A DNA stretch of 64,000 nucleotides from Bog-756 sp963769905 (GCA_963769905.1 CAVYNG010000002.1:2170001-2234000); one strand, 5' to 3'; positions 43,884 to 53,247 are shown, counted from the stretch's first letter. Made by a program: numbers and translations. Notes: generated by a model from the letters alone, not told the origin.

Positions 43884-44777
43884 TCAGGCGGGGGGGTGAT
43901 GCCAGGGCCTGTCGCCCCGGCTGAGCACCCCCGCACCCACCACCACCGCGAGGAGCAGTCCCACCGCGACGCCGAGCGCGGCGGTCGGCGCGACCTTCAA
44001 GACGAGGGTGGCGCCGACGAAGCCTCCGCCGAACATGGTGACGACCGCCAGCATCCGGCGCAGGCTGGTCGGGCCGAATCCGGCACGGACATCCGCGACC
44101 AGCCCGGTGAGCGTCATGGTCAGCACCGTCGTGGTCAGGTCCGGTACCGCCAGCGCCCGCACCACCGCATTCTGTGTGCCGAGTGCGGCTCCGAGCACCG
44201 CCGCGGTGACGTCCTGGACGCCACCGGGAAGATGGGTCGGTGCGACGGCGAGGATGACGAGCCCCGCGCTCACGCAGACCAGCTCGACCGACGATCCGGC
44301 GAAGAGCAGCCGTCCGCGATGGGAACGCAACAGGGTCACCAGATGGCCGCCGAGCCCGGCGCCGAGGAGAAAGCCGGCCAGCGCACTGAGCGACGCGGCG
44401 AGAGAGAACCCGGGCGCTCCGGCCAGGGCGAAGCCGATGAACACCACGTTGCCGGTCATGTTGGCGACGAAGACCCGGCCAAGGCTCAAGATGCTGACCG
44501 CGTCGACCAAACCGGTGAGGAAGGTGAGGCCGAGCAGGAGGATCGGCAGCGGGCCGTGCCGATCGTCGTCGACGAGGAGCCGGAACGAGAGGCCTCGTGC
44601 GCCCGAGGCGACGTCGGTCAACCGCTCGTCCCCGCGCCGGCGAAGGGCGTCCCCATCGTCCCGAGACCCGAAAACGCGATCTTCCCCATGTCGATCGACC
44701 TCCGCTTCCCTCTTCCGTTTCTCGTTCGTGCGCTTCTTCAGAGCCCGGGACCGGTGGAGCAGACTCTTCGCGGTCAC
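43884..44777 (-). CDS. DUF1275 (YoaK-type) membrane protein
   Basis: A membrane protein of 297 aa with six or more hydrophobic segments from about residue 75 onward. GLVDAVSILSLGRVFVANMTGNVVFIG is the DUF1275 core, and ALGTQNAVVRALAVPDLTTTVLTMTLTGLVAD the second signature. The family function is unknown. The first 70 residues are very polar and may not belong to the real protein, but no later start codon is obvious, and the GTG at 44777 overlaps the stop of the reductase gene (GTGA). Confidence 0.85.
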   Translation of the reverse strand: MTAKSLLHRSRALKKRTNEKRKREAEVDRHGEDRVFGSRDDGDALRRRGDERLTDVASGARGLSFRLLVDDDRHGPLPILLLGLTFLTGLVDAVSILSLGRVFVANMTGNVVFIGFALAGAPGFSLAASLSALAGFLLGAGLGGHLVTLLRSHRGRLLFAGSSVELVCVSAGLVILAVAPTHLPGGVQDVTAAVLGAALGTQNAVVRALAVPDLTTTVLTMTLTGLVADVRAGFGPTSLRRMLAVVTMFGGGFVGATLVLKVAPTAALGVAVGLLLAVVVGAGVLSRGDRPWHHPPA

Positions 44778-45742
44778 ATGGCTTCGGGCGATGGTCCCAC
44801 CATCCGGACCGCGCCGGCGAGGATGTCCCCGATCTCGTCTTGATCAGAGGCCGAGAGGACGAGCTCGCCGGCGGGTGCGAGACCGTCGAGCTGCGCAGGG
44901 CGTCGGGCGCCGACGATCGCGACGTCGACGGCCGGATCGGAGAGTGCCCACGCCACCGCGAGCTGGACCAGCGGAAGGTCCCGCTCGCGACCGAAGGCCT
45001 TTAGTCGCTCCACCACCTCGAGGTTCTGCGCGAAGTGGGCACCGGTGAAGTCCGGACTGTGGCTGCGCCAATCGCCGTCCTGGAAGGTGGTCGACGGGTC
45101 CATCCCGCCGGCGAGCAGGCCGTGGGCCAGAGGTCCGTAGACGAGGACGCCGATGTCGTGCGCCGCGGTGTAGGGAAGGATCTCTTCTTCGATGTCCCTG
45201 TGGAACATGTGGTACGGGGGCTGGAGGGTCTCCACCCGGCCGTGCGCGGCGAGCTCGTCCATCTGCGCGGGCCCATAGTTGGACACTCCGACGTGACGGA
45301 TCTTCCCCTCCGACACCATGTCCTCGAGGACTTGAGCTGTTTCCTCGGCGGGGGTATGCAGGTCCGGCCAGTGGACCTGGTAGAGGTCGATGTAGTCGGT
45401 CGAGAGATTCCGAAGGCTCGATTCGACCCCGGCTCGCAGCCAGGCGGCACTCGCGTCGCGGACCAGGGTGTCCCCCTCCATCCTGAGCCCGCCCTTCGTC
45501 GCGCAGACCACCTCGTCGCGGCCGACGACCTTCCAGAGGGCGTCGGCCAGCAGCCGCTCGGCGGCGCCGAAGCCGTACCCCTGTGCGGTGTCGAACATTG
45601 TCACCTCGAGCTCGAGGGCCCGCCTGATGGTGGCCTTTGCCTCCTCCTCGTCGAAGGACCCCCAGTCGCCGCCGTACGCCCAGCTCCCGAGTGCAAGGGC
45701 GGAGACCTCCAATTCCGTCTTTCCGAGCCTTACTTTTCGCAT
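44774..45742 (-). CDS. Aldo/keto reductase
   Basis: A (beta/alpha)8 NADPH-dependent carbonyl reductase of 322 aa. The catalytic tetrad is visible: Asp and Tyr in MFDTAQGYGFGAAE, Lys in CATKGGL, and His in YQVHWPD. The C-terminal cofactor motif is AIVGARRPAQLD. GAGGAGGT precedes ATG 45742. Similar to the YajO/general stress protein branch. Substrate unknown. Confidence 0.92.
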   Translation of the reverse strand: MRKVRLGKTELEVSALALGSWAYGGDWGSFDEEEAKATIRRALELEVTMFDTAQGYGFGAAERLLADALWKVVGRDEVVCATKGGLRMEGDTLVRDASAAWLRAGVESSLRNLSTDYIDLYQVHWPDLHTPAEETAQVLEDMVSEGKIRHVGVSNYGPAQMDELAAHGRVETLQPPYHMFHRDIEEEILPYTAAHDIGVLVYGPLAHGLLAGGMDPSTTFQDGDWRSHSPDFTGAHFAQNLEVVERLKAFGRERDLPLVQLAVAWALSDPAVDVAIVGARRPAQLDGLAPAGELVLSASDQDEIGDILAGAVRMVGPSPEAM

Positions 45743-45856
45743 GGGTACCTCCTCGTCCGCCCTCCGTCCGCCCCAACCACAAGCTTCCCCCCCGCGGAGA
45801 GGGGAAACCTCCGTCCAGGTCCGATCCGATCGGTCGGGGACGCCAGGTTCGAGCCC

Positions 45857-47533
45857 TCAGGCACCGATCAGCCCCTCGCGCCGGTGCCGGCGGAACTCCT
45901 CACGCAGCGTGCGACGTTTCGCGTCGTCGAGTGAGCCGTACTCGAGGTCCTGGCCTTCCCGTCGGAAGACCGGGTCGCCGGTCGCCCACCACCCCTCCGA
46001 GCGGAGGGGCTCCTTTCGGACCTTGCCACTCGCCGTCTGGGGCAAGGCGGCGGTCACCCGCAGATACGCGGGCGCCCATTTGGTCCCGAGGTCGGGCTGG
46101 GAGGAGAGGAAGCGCGCGAACGAGCGCGGGTCGAATTGACAGCCCGGCAGCAGCTCGACCGCGGCCATCACCTGGTCGCCCGTACGCGGATCGGGCACCG
46201 CGTAGACCGCGACCGCCGCGGCGGGTCCGTAGCGCACGAGCACCCGTTCGATCGGCCCCGCGGTCAGGTTCTCCGAGTCGACCCGCATCCAGTCGCCGCC
46301 GCGGCCGGCGAAGTAGAAGAAACCCTCCTCGTCCCGGTAGGCGAGATCGCCCGTCCAGTACCAGCCGTTGCGGGTCCGCTGAGCGGAGGCCTCTTCGTCG
46401 CCGTAGTAGCCCTCGAAGCCGCCGACACCCGAACGGTTGACGATCTCCCCTATCGCCTCGGCGCCGTTGAGCAACCCACCCGAGATGTCGAAGCGGGCAG
46501 GAGGGCACTCGGTCGTCGTGACCGGATCGACGACGACGACGTCGTCGGTCGGGCGGCCGAGCGCGCCGGTCGGGGTGTCGGCCGTCCACGAGATGGCGAG
46601 GCCGCCCTCGCTCGACCCGTACCCTTCGGTCAGCGCGCAGCCGAAACGCGCTTCGAAGGCGGCCTTGTCGGCCACCGACGCCTCGGTCCCGAAACCGCGC
46701 CGAAGAGTCGTCGCCGCGTCATCGTCGGCCGCCGGTGTCGCGAGGACGTAGGCGAGCGCCTTCCCCACGTAGGTGAAGGTGGTCGCTCCGTACCGGCGGA
46801 CGTCACTGCCGAAGCCGGACGCGCTGAAGCGCTGAGCCAGCGCGACGGTGCCGCCGACGACGAGGGTCGGGCCCCAGAGCACCATCAGGGCGTTCCCGTG
46901 GAAGAGAGGCATCGCACAGTAGGCGACGTCGTCGCGCTCGAATCCGTGCGCATCGGCCGAGCGCATCGCGATCGACGCGAGCCGGCCCTGCGTGCAGCGG
47001 ACCGCCTTCGGGTCGCCGGTCGTGCCCGAGGTGAACAGCAGCAGATAGAGGTCGTCGACGGAAGGTTTCGACCACCCGACGATCTCCACCGGGTCGGCGT
47101 CCTGCTCGGCCGCGACCAGTGCCGAGTACGACGGGTCGTCGACTCGCAGCACCCGGTCGGGCGCGACCCCGTGAGCGATCCCCTCGAGCAGCGCGGCGCC
47201 CTCGCGGTCGGTGACGACGAGCGAGCAGTCGGTGCGGACGACGTCGCCCGCGAGCGCCTCGCCCCTCCGAGTGGGATTGATACCGACCACCACCGATCCG
47301 ACGAGAGCGGCCGCGCCGAGCCAGAAGACGTACTCGGGCACGTTGCCGAGAAGGACACCGACGTGGAGAGGACCCCCGGGCATGCCGTTGCGACCGAGCG
47401 AGCGGATCAGTGATGCCCGGGCCGCGCTCTCGGCGACCACCTCCCGCCAGCTCCAGATCTGCTCCTCGAACCGCAGGCCCGGATGGTCGTCGTCCGCGCG
47501 CGCAACCAGCAGCTCGGCGACGGTCGTCGACAC
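45857..47533 (-). CDS. Fatty-acyl-CoA synthetase (FadD17-like)
   Basis: An ANL adenylate-forming ligase of about 558 aa. The motifs are LLLFTSGTTGDPKAV (P-loop), LTEGYGSSEGG (adenine), WYWTGDLAYRDEEGFFYF (ribose Asp) and TASGKVRKEPL (C-terminal Lys). The C-terminus is basic. The start is set at GTG 47533 (STTVAELLVARA, the normal beginning of this subfamily); an ATG at 47572 would add 13 residues. It probably activates a long-chain or steroid-derived acid. Confidence 0.88.
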   Translation of the reverse strand: MSTTVAELLVARADDDHPGLRFEEQIWSWREVVAESAARASLIRSLGRNGMPGGPLHVGVLLGNVPEYVFWLGAAALVGSVVVGINPTRRGEALAGDVVRTDCSLVVTDREGAALLEGIAHGVAPDRVLRVDDPSYSALVAAEQDADPVEIVGWSKPSVDDLYLLLFTSGTTGDPKAVRCTQGRLASIAMRSADAHGFERDDVAYCAMPLFHGNALMVLWGPTLVVGGTVALAQRFSASGFGSDVRRYGATTFTYVGKALAYVLATPAADDDAATTLRRGFGTEASVADKAAFEARFGCALTEGYGSSEGGLAISWTADTPTGALGRPTDDVVVVDPVTTTECPPARFDISGGLLNGAEAIGEIVNRSGVGGFEGYYGDEEASAQRTRNGWYWTGDLAYRDEEGFFYFAGRGGDWMRVDSENLTAGPIERVLVRYGPAAAVAVYAVPDPRTGDQVMAAVELLPGCQFDPRSFARFLSSQPDLGTKWAPAYLRVTAALPQTASGKVRKEPLRSEGWWATGDPVFRREGQDLEYGSLDDAKRRTLREEFRRHRREGLIGA

Positions 47534-47659
47534 GCCAGGGACGCTAGCGGGGCGCACCCTGGGTGGAGCCATGGCCGGGCACCGCCTACCATCCGACCGG
47601 CGTCGCGGAACGCGCCGCAGGTGCCCGGCCGCCTGGCGCCGGAGGAGGCAGGGAGTGAC

Positions 47660-48043
47660 ATGGGAACTGGGAACGCGAGCGTTTCGATCGACCGGCCGGC
47701 GGACGAGGTCTGGACCCTGATCGGCGACTTCGGCGGCATCAGCGGTTGGATGCCGGGTATCGACTCGTGCCGGGTCGAGGGAGACGACCGGTTTCTCGAG
47801 ACGATGGGGATGACCATCACCGAGCATCTGGTGAAGAAGGACGACGCCGCTCGTGCACTCACCTACTCGATCGTCGAGGGCGCCCCGGTCGAGCGGCACG
47901 AAGCGGTGATCACGGTGAGCCCCGAGGGCAAGGGATCGCGGGTCACCTGGGACGTCGATGCCCTCCCCGACGACATGGCCGGACTGATGGCCACGATCTA
48001 CCAGCAGGCTCTCGACGCTCTGAAGGCGTATCTCGAGCCATGA
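47660..48043 (+). CDS. SRPBCC-family (polyketide cyclase-like) protein
   Basis: A small START/Bet v1-fold protein of 127 aa. The N-terminal strand ASVSIDRPADEVWTLIGDFGG and C-terminal helix LMATIYQQALDALKAYL are the standard SRPBCC frame for binding a hydrophobic ligand. It is coupled by ATGA to a second SRPBCC gene and divergent from the acyl-CoA synthetase. Confidence 0.85.
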   Translation: MGTGNASVSIDRPADEVWTLIGDFGGISGWMPGIDSCRVEGDDRFLETMGMTITEHLVKKDDAARALTYSIVEGAPVERHEAVITVSPEGKGSRVTWDVDALPDDMAGLMATIYQQALDALKAYLEP

Positions 48044-48543
48044 GCGAGACGGCCGGCCCCGCCGACCGGCAGCCGACCGAGCCGGCCCCGGCGTCACGCG
48101 AGGGTCGGCGTTCGTACCGGGTCGAGGCGGTGAGCGACGCGCCCGTCGAGTCGGTCTGGCCGCTGCTCGCCGAGGCGCGCACCTGGAAGGAGTGGACCTT
48201 CCTCACCGGGAGCGAGCTCGAGCACGAGGGAAGCCCCGTGCCCGACGGCGTCGGGGCGGTCCGTCGCTTCACCCGCTTCGGCATGGGCTCGCGTGAGGAG
48301 GTCCTCGCATGGGACCCTCCGACCCATCTCTCCTACGCGGTCCTGTCGGGCTTCCCGGTCCGGAACTACCGCGCGGAGGTGACCCTTTCGCCCGACGCGG
48401 GAGGAACACGGATTCTGTGGACGGCGACCTTCGACGAACTGGTGCCGGGTACCGCTCGGCTCACCGAGGTGATACTGCGTCGGTTGATCGGCGGGTTCGC
48501 CTCGGGTCTCGCCCGCTACGCGGCGAGCAAGCCCGCCTCCTGA
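48040..48543 (+). CDS. SRPBCC-family protein
   Basis: A 167-residue SRPBCC protein: a polar N-terminal extension, then YRVEAVSDAPVESVWPLLAEARTWKEW, the central beta strands (GAVRRFTRFG, YRAEVTLSP), and the C-terminal helix LTEVILRRLIGGFASGLARYA. The pair probably binds related lipophilic ligands. The ATG at 48040 overlaps the stop of the first SRPBCC gene. Confidence 0.85.
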   Translation: MSETAGPADRQPTEPAPASREGRRSYRVEAVSDAPVESVWPLLAEARTWKEWTFLTGSELEHEGSPVPDGVGAVRRFTRFGMGSREEVLAWDPPTHLSYAVLSGFPVRNYRAEVTLSPDAGGTRILWTATFDELVPGTARLTEVILRRLIGGFASGLARYAASKPAS

Positions 48544-48561
48544 CCGAATCGACCTCGACGA

Positions 48562-49221
48562 TCATCCGGCGTCACCCGGAGCCGACCCGACGAGCAGCGC
48601 GAAGGCGCGCCACCTCCAGAGGCAGTGCACACCCGAGAGGCCCGCGGCACGCATCCACTCGGTCTGTTCCTCGCTGCCGGCGAGCCGGTCCTCCGGATCG
48701 TCCGCCTCGCGCCCGACCGCGGCGAGGAAGCGCTCGTGCAGCTCCGGCGTGGCCGACGCCACGACCTCCAGATTGGCGAAGAGGCCGCCCTCCCGGAGCT
48801 GGCGGGCCACCTCGGCGAAAAGGCTCTTCTTCCGCCCGTGCTCGAGATGATGGATCGCGAACCCCGACACCACGACGTCGAACGTGCCGAGGGGCTCGAG
48901 CGGCTCGGCCAGATCACGCGCCACGAGCTCGACCCGCTCGTCGTCGCGGAGACGCCCGGCCGCGCGTTCGAGCATGGCCGACGAGCGGTCGACCGCGACG
49001 GCCTCGGTGAGACTCGGCCGCGCCTCGAGCGCGAGCGCGGTGAGCCGTCCGTCACCGCAGCCGAGGTCGAGCAACCTGCTCGGTGAGGTGGGTAGGACCG
49101 AGACGAGGACGTCCTCCGCCTCGAGGCGCGGTGTGAGGTGGTCCTGGCGGTCGAGGTACCACGCGACCTTGTCGGGGTCGCGCCACTCGGCCTCCGGCAT
49201 CGCGCCAGTCGACGTGCTCAT
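48562..49221 (-). CDS. Class I SAM-dependent methyltransferase
   Basis: A 219-residue methyltransferase. AdoMet motif I is LLDLGCGDGRLTALAL, motif II/III VVVSGFAIHHLEHGRK, and the later strand EGGLFANLEVV. The substrate is unknown. The ATG at 49221 overlaps the amidohydrolase stop (ATGA), so it is last in the run rpiB-amidohydrolase-methyltransferase; the neighbour may be an SAH/MTA deaminase, which would fit clearing the SAH made by methyl transfer. Confidence 0.88.
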   Translation of the reverse strand: MSTSTGAMPEAEWRDPDKVAWYLDRQDHLTPRLEAEDVLVSVLPTSPSRLLDLGCGDGRLTALALEARPSLTEAVAVDRSSAMLERAAGRLRDDERVELVARDLAEPLEPLGTFDVVVSGFAIHHLEHGRKKSLFAEVARQLREGGLFANLEVVASATPELHERFLAAVGREADDPEDRLAGSEEQTEWMRAAGLSGVHCLWRWRAFALLVGSAPGDAG

Positions 49222-50585
49222 CCGACCGACGCCTGCAGGCGGCGGGCGCGTCGTTCGACCTCTGCGCGCGCCTCGTCGAGGTCCACGGTGAGGCAGTAGC
49301 CGGCCTCGACCACTCGGCGGCCTTCGACCCACACGTCGGTGACCAGGCGGCTCGACCCCGACCACACCAGGTGCTCGATCAGCTGCTCGTCGTCGAGCAG
49401 CGGGACGAAGACCGGGTCGTCGAGGGAGACCGCGATCATGTCGGCGCGGGCCCCCGGTTCGAGCACCCCGAGGTCCGGTCGGCCGAGAGCCCGGCCGCCG
49501 CCGCGGGTGGCGAGGTCGAGCACGGTCGGCGAGTCGAGGGCGCTCGCGTCACGCTCTCGGAGTCGGGCGAACATCGCCGCGAGCCGCATCTCCTCCCAGA
49601 GGTCGAGGTCGTTGTTCGAGGCAGGCCCATCGGTACCGAGGCTCACCCGCAATCCCCGAGCGAGCAGATCCACGAGGGGAGCGATCCCCGACGCCAGCTT
49701 CGCATTGGACTGCGGGCAGTGCGCGACCGCCACGTCGTGGGCCTCGAGGACCGACATGTCCTCTGCCGAGAGCCAGATGCAGTGCGCCGCGAGGACGCGC
49801 GCTTCGAACACGCCTTCCCTCCCGAGCACGGCAGGGACCGATCCCCCGTGCTCGGCCTCGAACGATTTCCCCTCTTCCTCCGTCTCCGCCAGATGGAGGT
49901 GGAAGAGCGAGTCGAGCGCTCGAGCTTCGTGCGCGATCTCGACGAGGACCGGTAGCGGCACCGTGTAGGCCGCATGCGGTGCGAAGCCGACCTCGAGGCG
50001 CCCCTCCTCGCCGTGGCGCCGCCGGTGGAAGTCGACGATCTCGCCGATCCGGGTGTCCCACCAGCTGTCGTCGGTCTCGCCGCCCGGCAGCTGCAGGATC
50101 CCGGGGGTCACGACTGCCCGCGAGCCTGCCGCGAGCACGCTGTCGGCGATCGCGTCCTCGAAGAAATACGCCTCGCAGGTGGTGGTCACCCCGAAGCAGA
50201 GCAGTTCGGTGAGGGCGAGCGTCATCCCCCAGTAGACGTCGTCGGGAGTGAGTCGGGCTTCGCGGGGCCAGAGCACGTCGCGGAGCCAGCTGGCGAGGGG
50301 CAGGTTCTCGCCGGTTCCGCGGAAGAGGGTCATCGGCGAGTGGCAGTGGGTGTTCACCAGCCCCGGCAGGAGCACGCCTCGGATCTCGACTTCGGCCACC
50401 TCCGAGGGCACCTCCCCGACCGTGTCGGCGCGCTCGAGGTCGCTCAGCACACCGACGCGGGCGACCGCACCGCCGACCAGCTCGACGAAGCCGGGGCGGA
50501 GGACGCGACCGGAACCGTCGCAGGGCACCACCGCGTCGGCCAGGTAGCGGACCCGGTCCGACCCGTCTTCTCCCGGCGCGCTCAC
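49218..50585 (-). CDS. Amidohydrolase of the MTA/SAH (cytosine) deaminase group
   Basis: A 455-residue metal-dependent TIM-barrel deaminase. The metal-binding HxH is in GLVNTHCHSPMTLFRG, later His in FAPHAAYTV, HLHLAETEEE and AHCIWL, and the catalytic Asp in LGTDGPASNN. The length and motif set fit 5'-methylthioadenosine/S-adenosylhomocysteine deaminase or the related TrzN/AtzA group. The start is GTG 50585, which overlaps the rpiB stop. Confidence 0.87.
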   Translation of the reverse strand: MSAPGEDGSDRVRYLADAVVPCDGSGRVLRPGFVELVGGAVARVGVLSDLERADTVGEVPSEVAEVEIRGVLLPGLVNTHCHSPMTLFRGTGENLPLASWLRDVLWPREARLTPDDVYWGMTLALTELLCFGVTTTCEAYFFEDAIADSVLAAGSRAVVTPGILQLPGGETDDSWWDTRIGEIVDFHRRRHGEEGRLEVGFAPHAAYTVPLPVLVEIAHEARALDSLFHLHLAETEEEGKSFEAEHGGSVPAVLGREGVFEARVLAAHCIWLSAEDMSVLEAHDVAVAHCPQSNAKLASGIAPLVDLLARGLRVSLGTDGPASNNDLDLWEEMRLAAMFARLRERDASALDSPTVLDLATRGGGRALGRPDLGVLEPGARADMIAVSLDDPVFVPLLDDEQLIEHLVWSGSSRLVTDVWVEGRRVVEAGYCLTVDLDEARAEVERRARRLQASVG

Positions 50586-51079
50586 CGACCGGTACCGCGA
50601 GGCATCCCCGGGTCGGACCACCCTTCCGGTCGTGCCGCCTCCTCGTCTTCGATCACGGTGAGCTCCTCGATACGGGGCACGTGTCTTCCGCCGTCGAAGG
50701 CGGTGGCGAAGAAGACGTCGACGATGTCGAGGGCGAGTTCGGTCGCGACCACCCGCGATCCGAGCGAGAGCACGTTGGCATCGTTGTGACGGCGGGCGAA
50801 GCGGGCGGTGTACTCGTCGTGGCAGAGGGCCGCCCTCGCGCCGCGCACCTTGTTGGCGGCGATCGCCTCACCCTGCCCGCTCCCGCCGATGACGATGCCC
50901 CGTTCGCCCCCTCCGTGCACCACCCGTCGAGCGACGTCGGCGCAGATCGGCGGGTAGTCGACCGGGTCGGTCGAGTAGGTCCCGATGTCGTCGATCTCGT
51001 GCCCGGCGCGCTGCAAATGGTCGATGACGGAGCCCTTGAGCACGAACCCGGCGTGGTCCGAGCCGATCACGATCCGCAT
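50582..51079 (-). CDS. rpiB: Ribose-5-phosphate isomerase B
   Basis: A RpiB/LacAB-type isomerase (ribose-5-P to ribulose-5-P), 165 aa. The motifs SDHAGFVLK, GERGIVIGGSGQGEAIAANK (phosphate/active site) and RRHNDANVLSLGSRV match the actinobacterial RpiB closely. It has a short C-terminal extension (EEAARPEGWSDPG). It begins a coupled run with the amidohydrolase and methyltransferase. Confidence 0.92.
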   Translation of the reverse strand: MRIVIGSDHAGFVLKGSVIDHLQRAGHEIDDIGTYSTDPVDYPPICADVARRVVHGGGERGIVIGGSGQGEAIAANKVRGARAALCHDEYTARFARRHNDANVLSLGSRVVATELALDIVDVFFATAFDGGRHVPRIEELTVIEDEEAARPEGWSDPGMPRGTGR

Positions 51080-51121
51080 GGTCTCGCTCCGGTCATTCGC
51101 CGCGGTGTCCGCAGCGGAGGG

Positions 51122-52273
51122 TCAGATGTCGAACTTCACGACACCCCGGATGTTCGACCCGGCCGCGAGGTCGTCGTAGCCGGTCTGCACCTCGTCGAGC
51201 GTGTACTCCTGAGTGATCAGCTTGTCGACCTCGAGCAGGCCGGCCTGGTAGAGCCGGAGCAGGTTCGGGATCTGCACACGCGGGCTGGACGAGCCGAACA
51301 CGGTACCGAGCAACGCCTGGTTGAACATGGCGAACTGGAACATGTTGAAAGTGATCTGCTCCTGGTTGAACGGAGCGATGGCCGTCGCGACCACCCGGCC
51401 GTCCTTCGAGGCGAGCGCCATCGCAGGACCGACCAGGTCGCCGGTGAGAAGGCCCGGAGTGAGGATCACCACGTCCGCCATCCGACCCTCGGTGAGCTCG
51501 GGGAGCATCAGGTTGGCGTCGAGGATCGACGCAGCGCCGTGGGTGGCACCGATCTCCTTTGCCTTCTCTACCTTGAACGGAAGGGGGTCCACCGCCACGA
51601 TCTGGCGTGCGCCGGCGATCCTCGCGCCCTGGATCGCGCCCGAGCCCACGCCGCCGCAGCCCACCACCACCACCGTCTCGCCCGGCTTCACCTTGGCGCG
51701 GTCGACCGCGGAGCCGAACCCGGTCGAGATCCCGCAGCTGATGAGCGCCGCCGCCTTCATCGAGACCCCCGGATCGATCTTCACCAGCGACGCCTCGTTT
51801 GCGAGCAGCGTGTCGGAGAAGGTCCCGAGCTGGGTCATCCGGTTCACGTTGCGCCCATCGAGGTGGTAGCGCCACGTCCCGTCGCTCATCATCGGGCCGG
51901 CCAGGATGGTCATGCCCAGGTCGCAGAGGTACTGACGCCCCGTGGCGCACCAGAAGCAGCGCCCGCAGGCCGGGATGAACGACGCCGCGACGTGGTCGCC
52001 GACCGCGAGGGTCTCGACGCCGGTCCCCACCTCGGCGACGATCCCCGCTCCTTCGTGACCGCCGATCATCGGGAACATCGAGTCGACCCCGAAGACCTCG
52101 AGGACCTCCGGAGGTGCGCTCATGTCGCCGGTGCGCAGGTGCTCGTCGGAATGGCACATCCCCGCATAGGCCATCTGGACACGCACCTCGTGCGGACCGG
52201 GCTCGTCGATCTCGATCTCCTCGATCTTCCAAGGCTCGTGCAGGCCGGAACAGACAGCAGCTCGGGTCTTCAT
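51122..52273 (-). CDS. NDMA-dependent (mycofactocin-associated) zinc alcohol dehydrogenase
   Basis: A medium-chain dehydrogenase of 383 aa. The catalytic zinc ligands are Cys40 (GMCHSDE) and His73-Glu74 (GGHEGAG); the structural zinc is held by Cys103, 106, 109 and 117; the NAD motif is VVGCGGVGSGAIQGA. Sequence pattern and its place next to mftR identify the nicotinoprotein alcohol dehydrogenase family, whose NADH is tightly bound and which needs mycofactocin (or the dye NDMA in vitro) as acceptor. The ATG at 52273 overlaps the mftR stop (ATGA). Confidence 0.92.
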   Translation of the reverse strand: MKTRAAVCSGLHEPWKIEEIEIDEPGPHEVRVQMAYAGMCHSDEHLRTGDMSAPPEVLEVFGVDSMFPMIGGHEGAGIVAEVGTGVETLAVGDHVAASFIPACGRCFWCATGRQYLCDLGMTILAGPMMSDGTWRYHLDGRNVNRMTQLGTFSDTLLANEASLVKIDPGVSMKAAALISCGISTGFGSAVDRAKVKPGETVVVVGCGGVGSGAIQGARIAGARQIVAVDPLPFKVEKAKEIGATHGAASILDANLMLPELTEGRMADVVILTPGLLTGDLVGPAMALASKDGRVVATAIAPFNQEQITFNMFQFAMFNQALLGTVFGSSSPRVQIPNLLRLYQAGLLEVDKLITQEYTLDEVQTGYDDLAAGSNIRGVVKFDI

Positions 52274-52980
52274 CTGGTGCTCTCCTCCTCGCGGCGCCCA
52301 CGCGCCCTTCGGCTCGGGCCCAGCTTCGCGCCGGAGCGCTCGGTGCGTCGAGCCCCGTCGCTCCTCGCGACCCGGCGGAGCCGATCCTCGTCGAAACCGG
52401 TCGCAACCAGGCGAAACGCTCGATCGAGCTGCTCGACGAGATCGTCGTCGCCATTCGTCGCCCACCACGTGAACGCGGCGGTCGCCGCCCCGAGGACCGA
52501 GTGCGCAACGGTCTGGGCGACCAAACCGTCAGGATCGCTCCCGACTCGGCGGGCCACGAAGGCGGCGACCACGTCGCACCACGCGGTGTAGCGGACGGCC
52601 GAATGCGCCACCAGCGTCGGCACCGAGCTGATCAGACCGATCCGGATCCGGAGCTCGTCGAGCTCGCGGGCGCCGAAGCGGTTGGTGGCCATGACCGCGT
52701 GACGGAGCACGTCGAGCATCGGCCGGTCGTCGGGTGCCTCCGCCAGCCGCTGGCGGAGCCGCACCAGCTCGGCGTCGAACTCGCCCCAGACGACGTCGGG
52801 TTTGGACTGGTAGTACCGGAAGAAGGTGCGCCGGCTGACGCCGACCGCCGCTGCGATCTCGTCGACGGTCGTCTCCTCGTAGCCCTGGCGCGCGAAGAGC
52901 TCGAGGGCCGCCCGTGCCACGTCCTGCCGGGAGGTGCTCGGACGGCGTCCACGCGGGCTCTGCACGGTGCCGGCCTCCAT
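52270..52980 (-). CDS. mftR: Mycofactocin-system TetR-family regulator
   Basis: A 236-residue TetR regulator with the helix-turn-helix at about residues 30-65 (DVARAALELFARQGYEETTVDEIAAAVGVSRRTFFRYY region; key residues VDEIA, GVSRRTFFRYY). The C-terminal ligand domain contains the MftR-typical stretch from SSVPTLVAHSAVRYTAW to TAAFTWW. It is divergent from mftA over 77 bp and in one unit with the alcohol dehydrogenase, so it probably represses both and responds to an acyl-CoA-type ligand. The C-terminal 30 residues are Arg-rich. Confidence 0.93.
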   Translation of the reverse strand: MEAGTVQSPRGRRPSTSRQDVARAALELFARQGYEETTVDEIAAAVGVSRRTFFRYYQSKPDVVWGEFDAELVRLRQRLAEAPDDRPMLDVLRHAVMATNRFGARELDELRIRIGLISSVPTLVAHSAVRYTAWCDVVAAFVARRVGSDPDGLVAQTVAHSVLGAATAAFTWWATNGDDDLVEQLDRAFRLVATGFDEDRLRRVARSDGARRTERSGAKLGPSRRARGRREEESTR

Positions 52981-52989
52981 ACTTTCATT

Positions 52990-53010
52990 TTGACATCCAG
53001 TGTTATAAAT
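52990..53010. promoter_or_regulatory. Candidate MftR operator/promoter in the mftR-mftA interval
   Basis: The 77-bp divergent interval holds an A/T-rich patch with TTGACA (52990-52995) and the near-dyad TGACA-TCCAG-TGTTA (52991-53005), followed by TATAAAT. A TetR-type dyad overlapping both promoters would allow joint repression. The binding is inferred, not shown. Confidence 0.45.
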
Positions 53011-53057
53011 TGGAACCCGATCCCGCCGGCCCGGCCGGCCGACCACCGGAGGAGCCC

Positions 53058-53225
53058 GTGACCACCACACCGACCCCCGTGCACCGCCCCGCCGAGCCCG
53101 CAGCGGACACCCCACCGGACGCCGCCGCTGCACCGGCCGAGACCGCAACCGACCAGGGTGGTCTCGTCGAGGACGAGCTGTTGGTCGAGGACGTCTCGAT
53201 CGACGGCATGTGCGGCGTCTACTAG
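53058..53225 (+). CDS. mftA: Mycofactocin precursor peptide
   Basis: The 55-residue ribosomal precursor. The C-terminal core is the invariant IDGMCGVY, from whose final Val-Tyr pair the cofactor is built (MftC decarboxylates and crosslinks; MftE releases the residue pair). The conserved leader LVEDELLVEDVS precedes it. The N-terminal half is a low-complexity Ala/Pro/Thr stretch, longer than in mycobacteria. GGAGGAG precedes the GTG at 53058. Confidence 0.96.
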   Translation: MTTTPTPVHRPAEPAADTPPDAAAAPAETATDQGGLVEDELLVEDVSIDGMCGVY

Positions 53226-53247
53226 ACGACCCGCAAAGCACGTTCCG

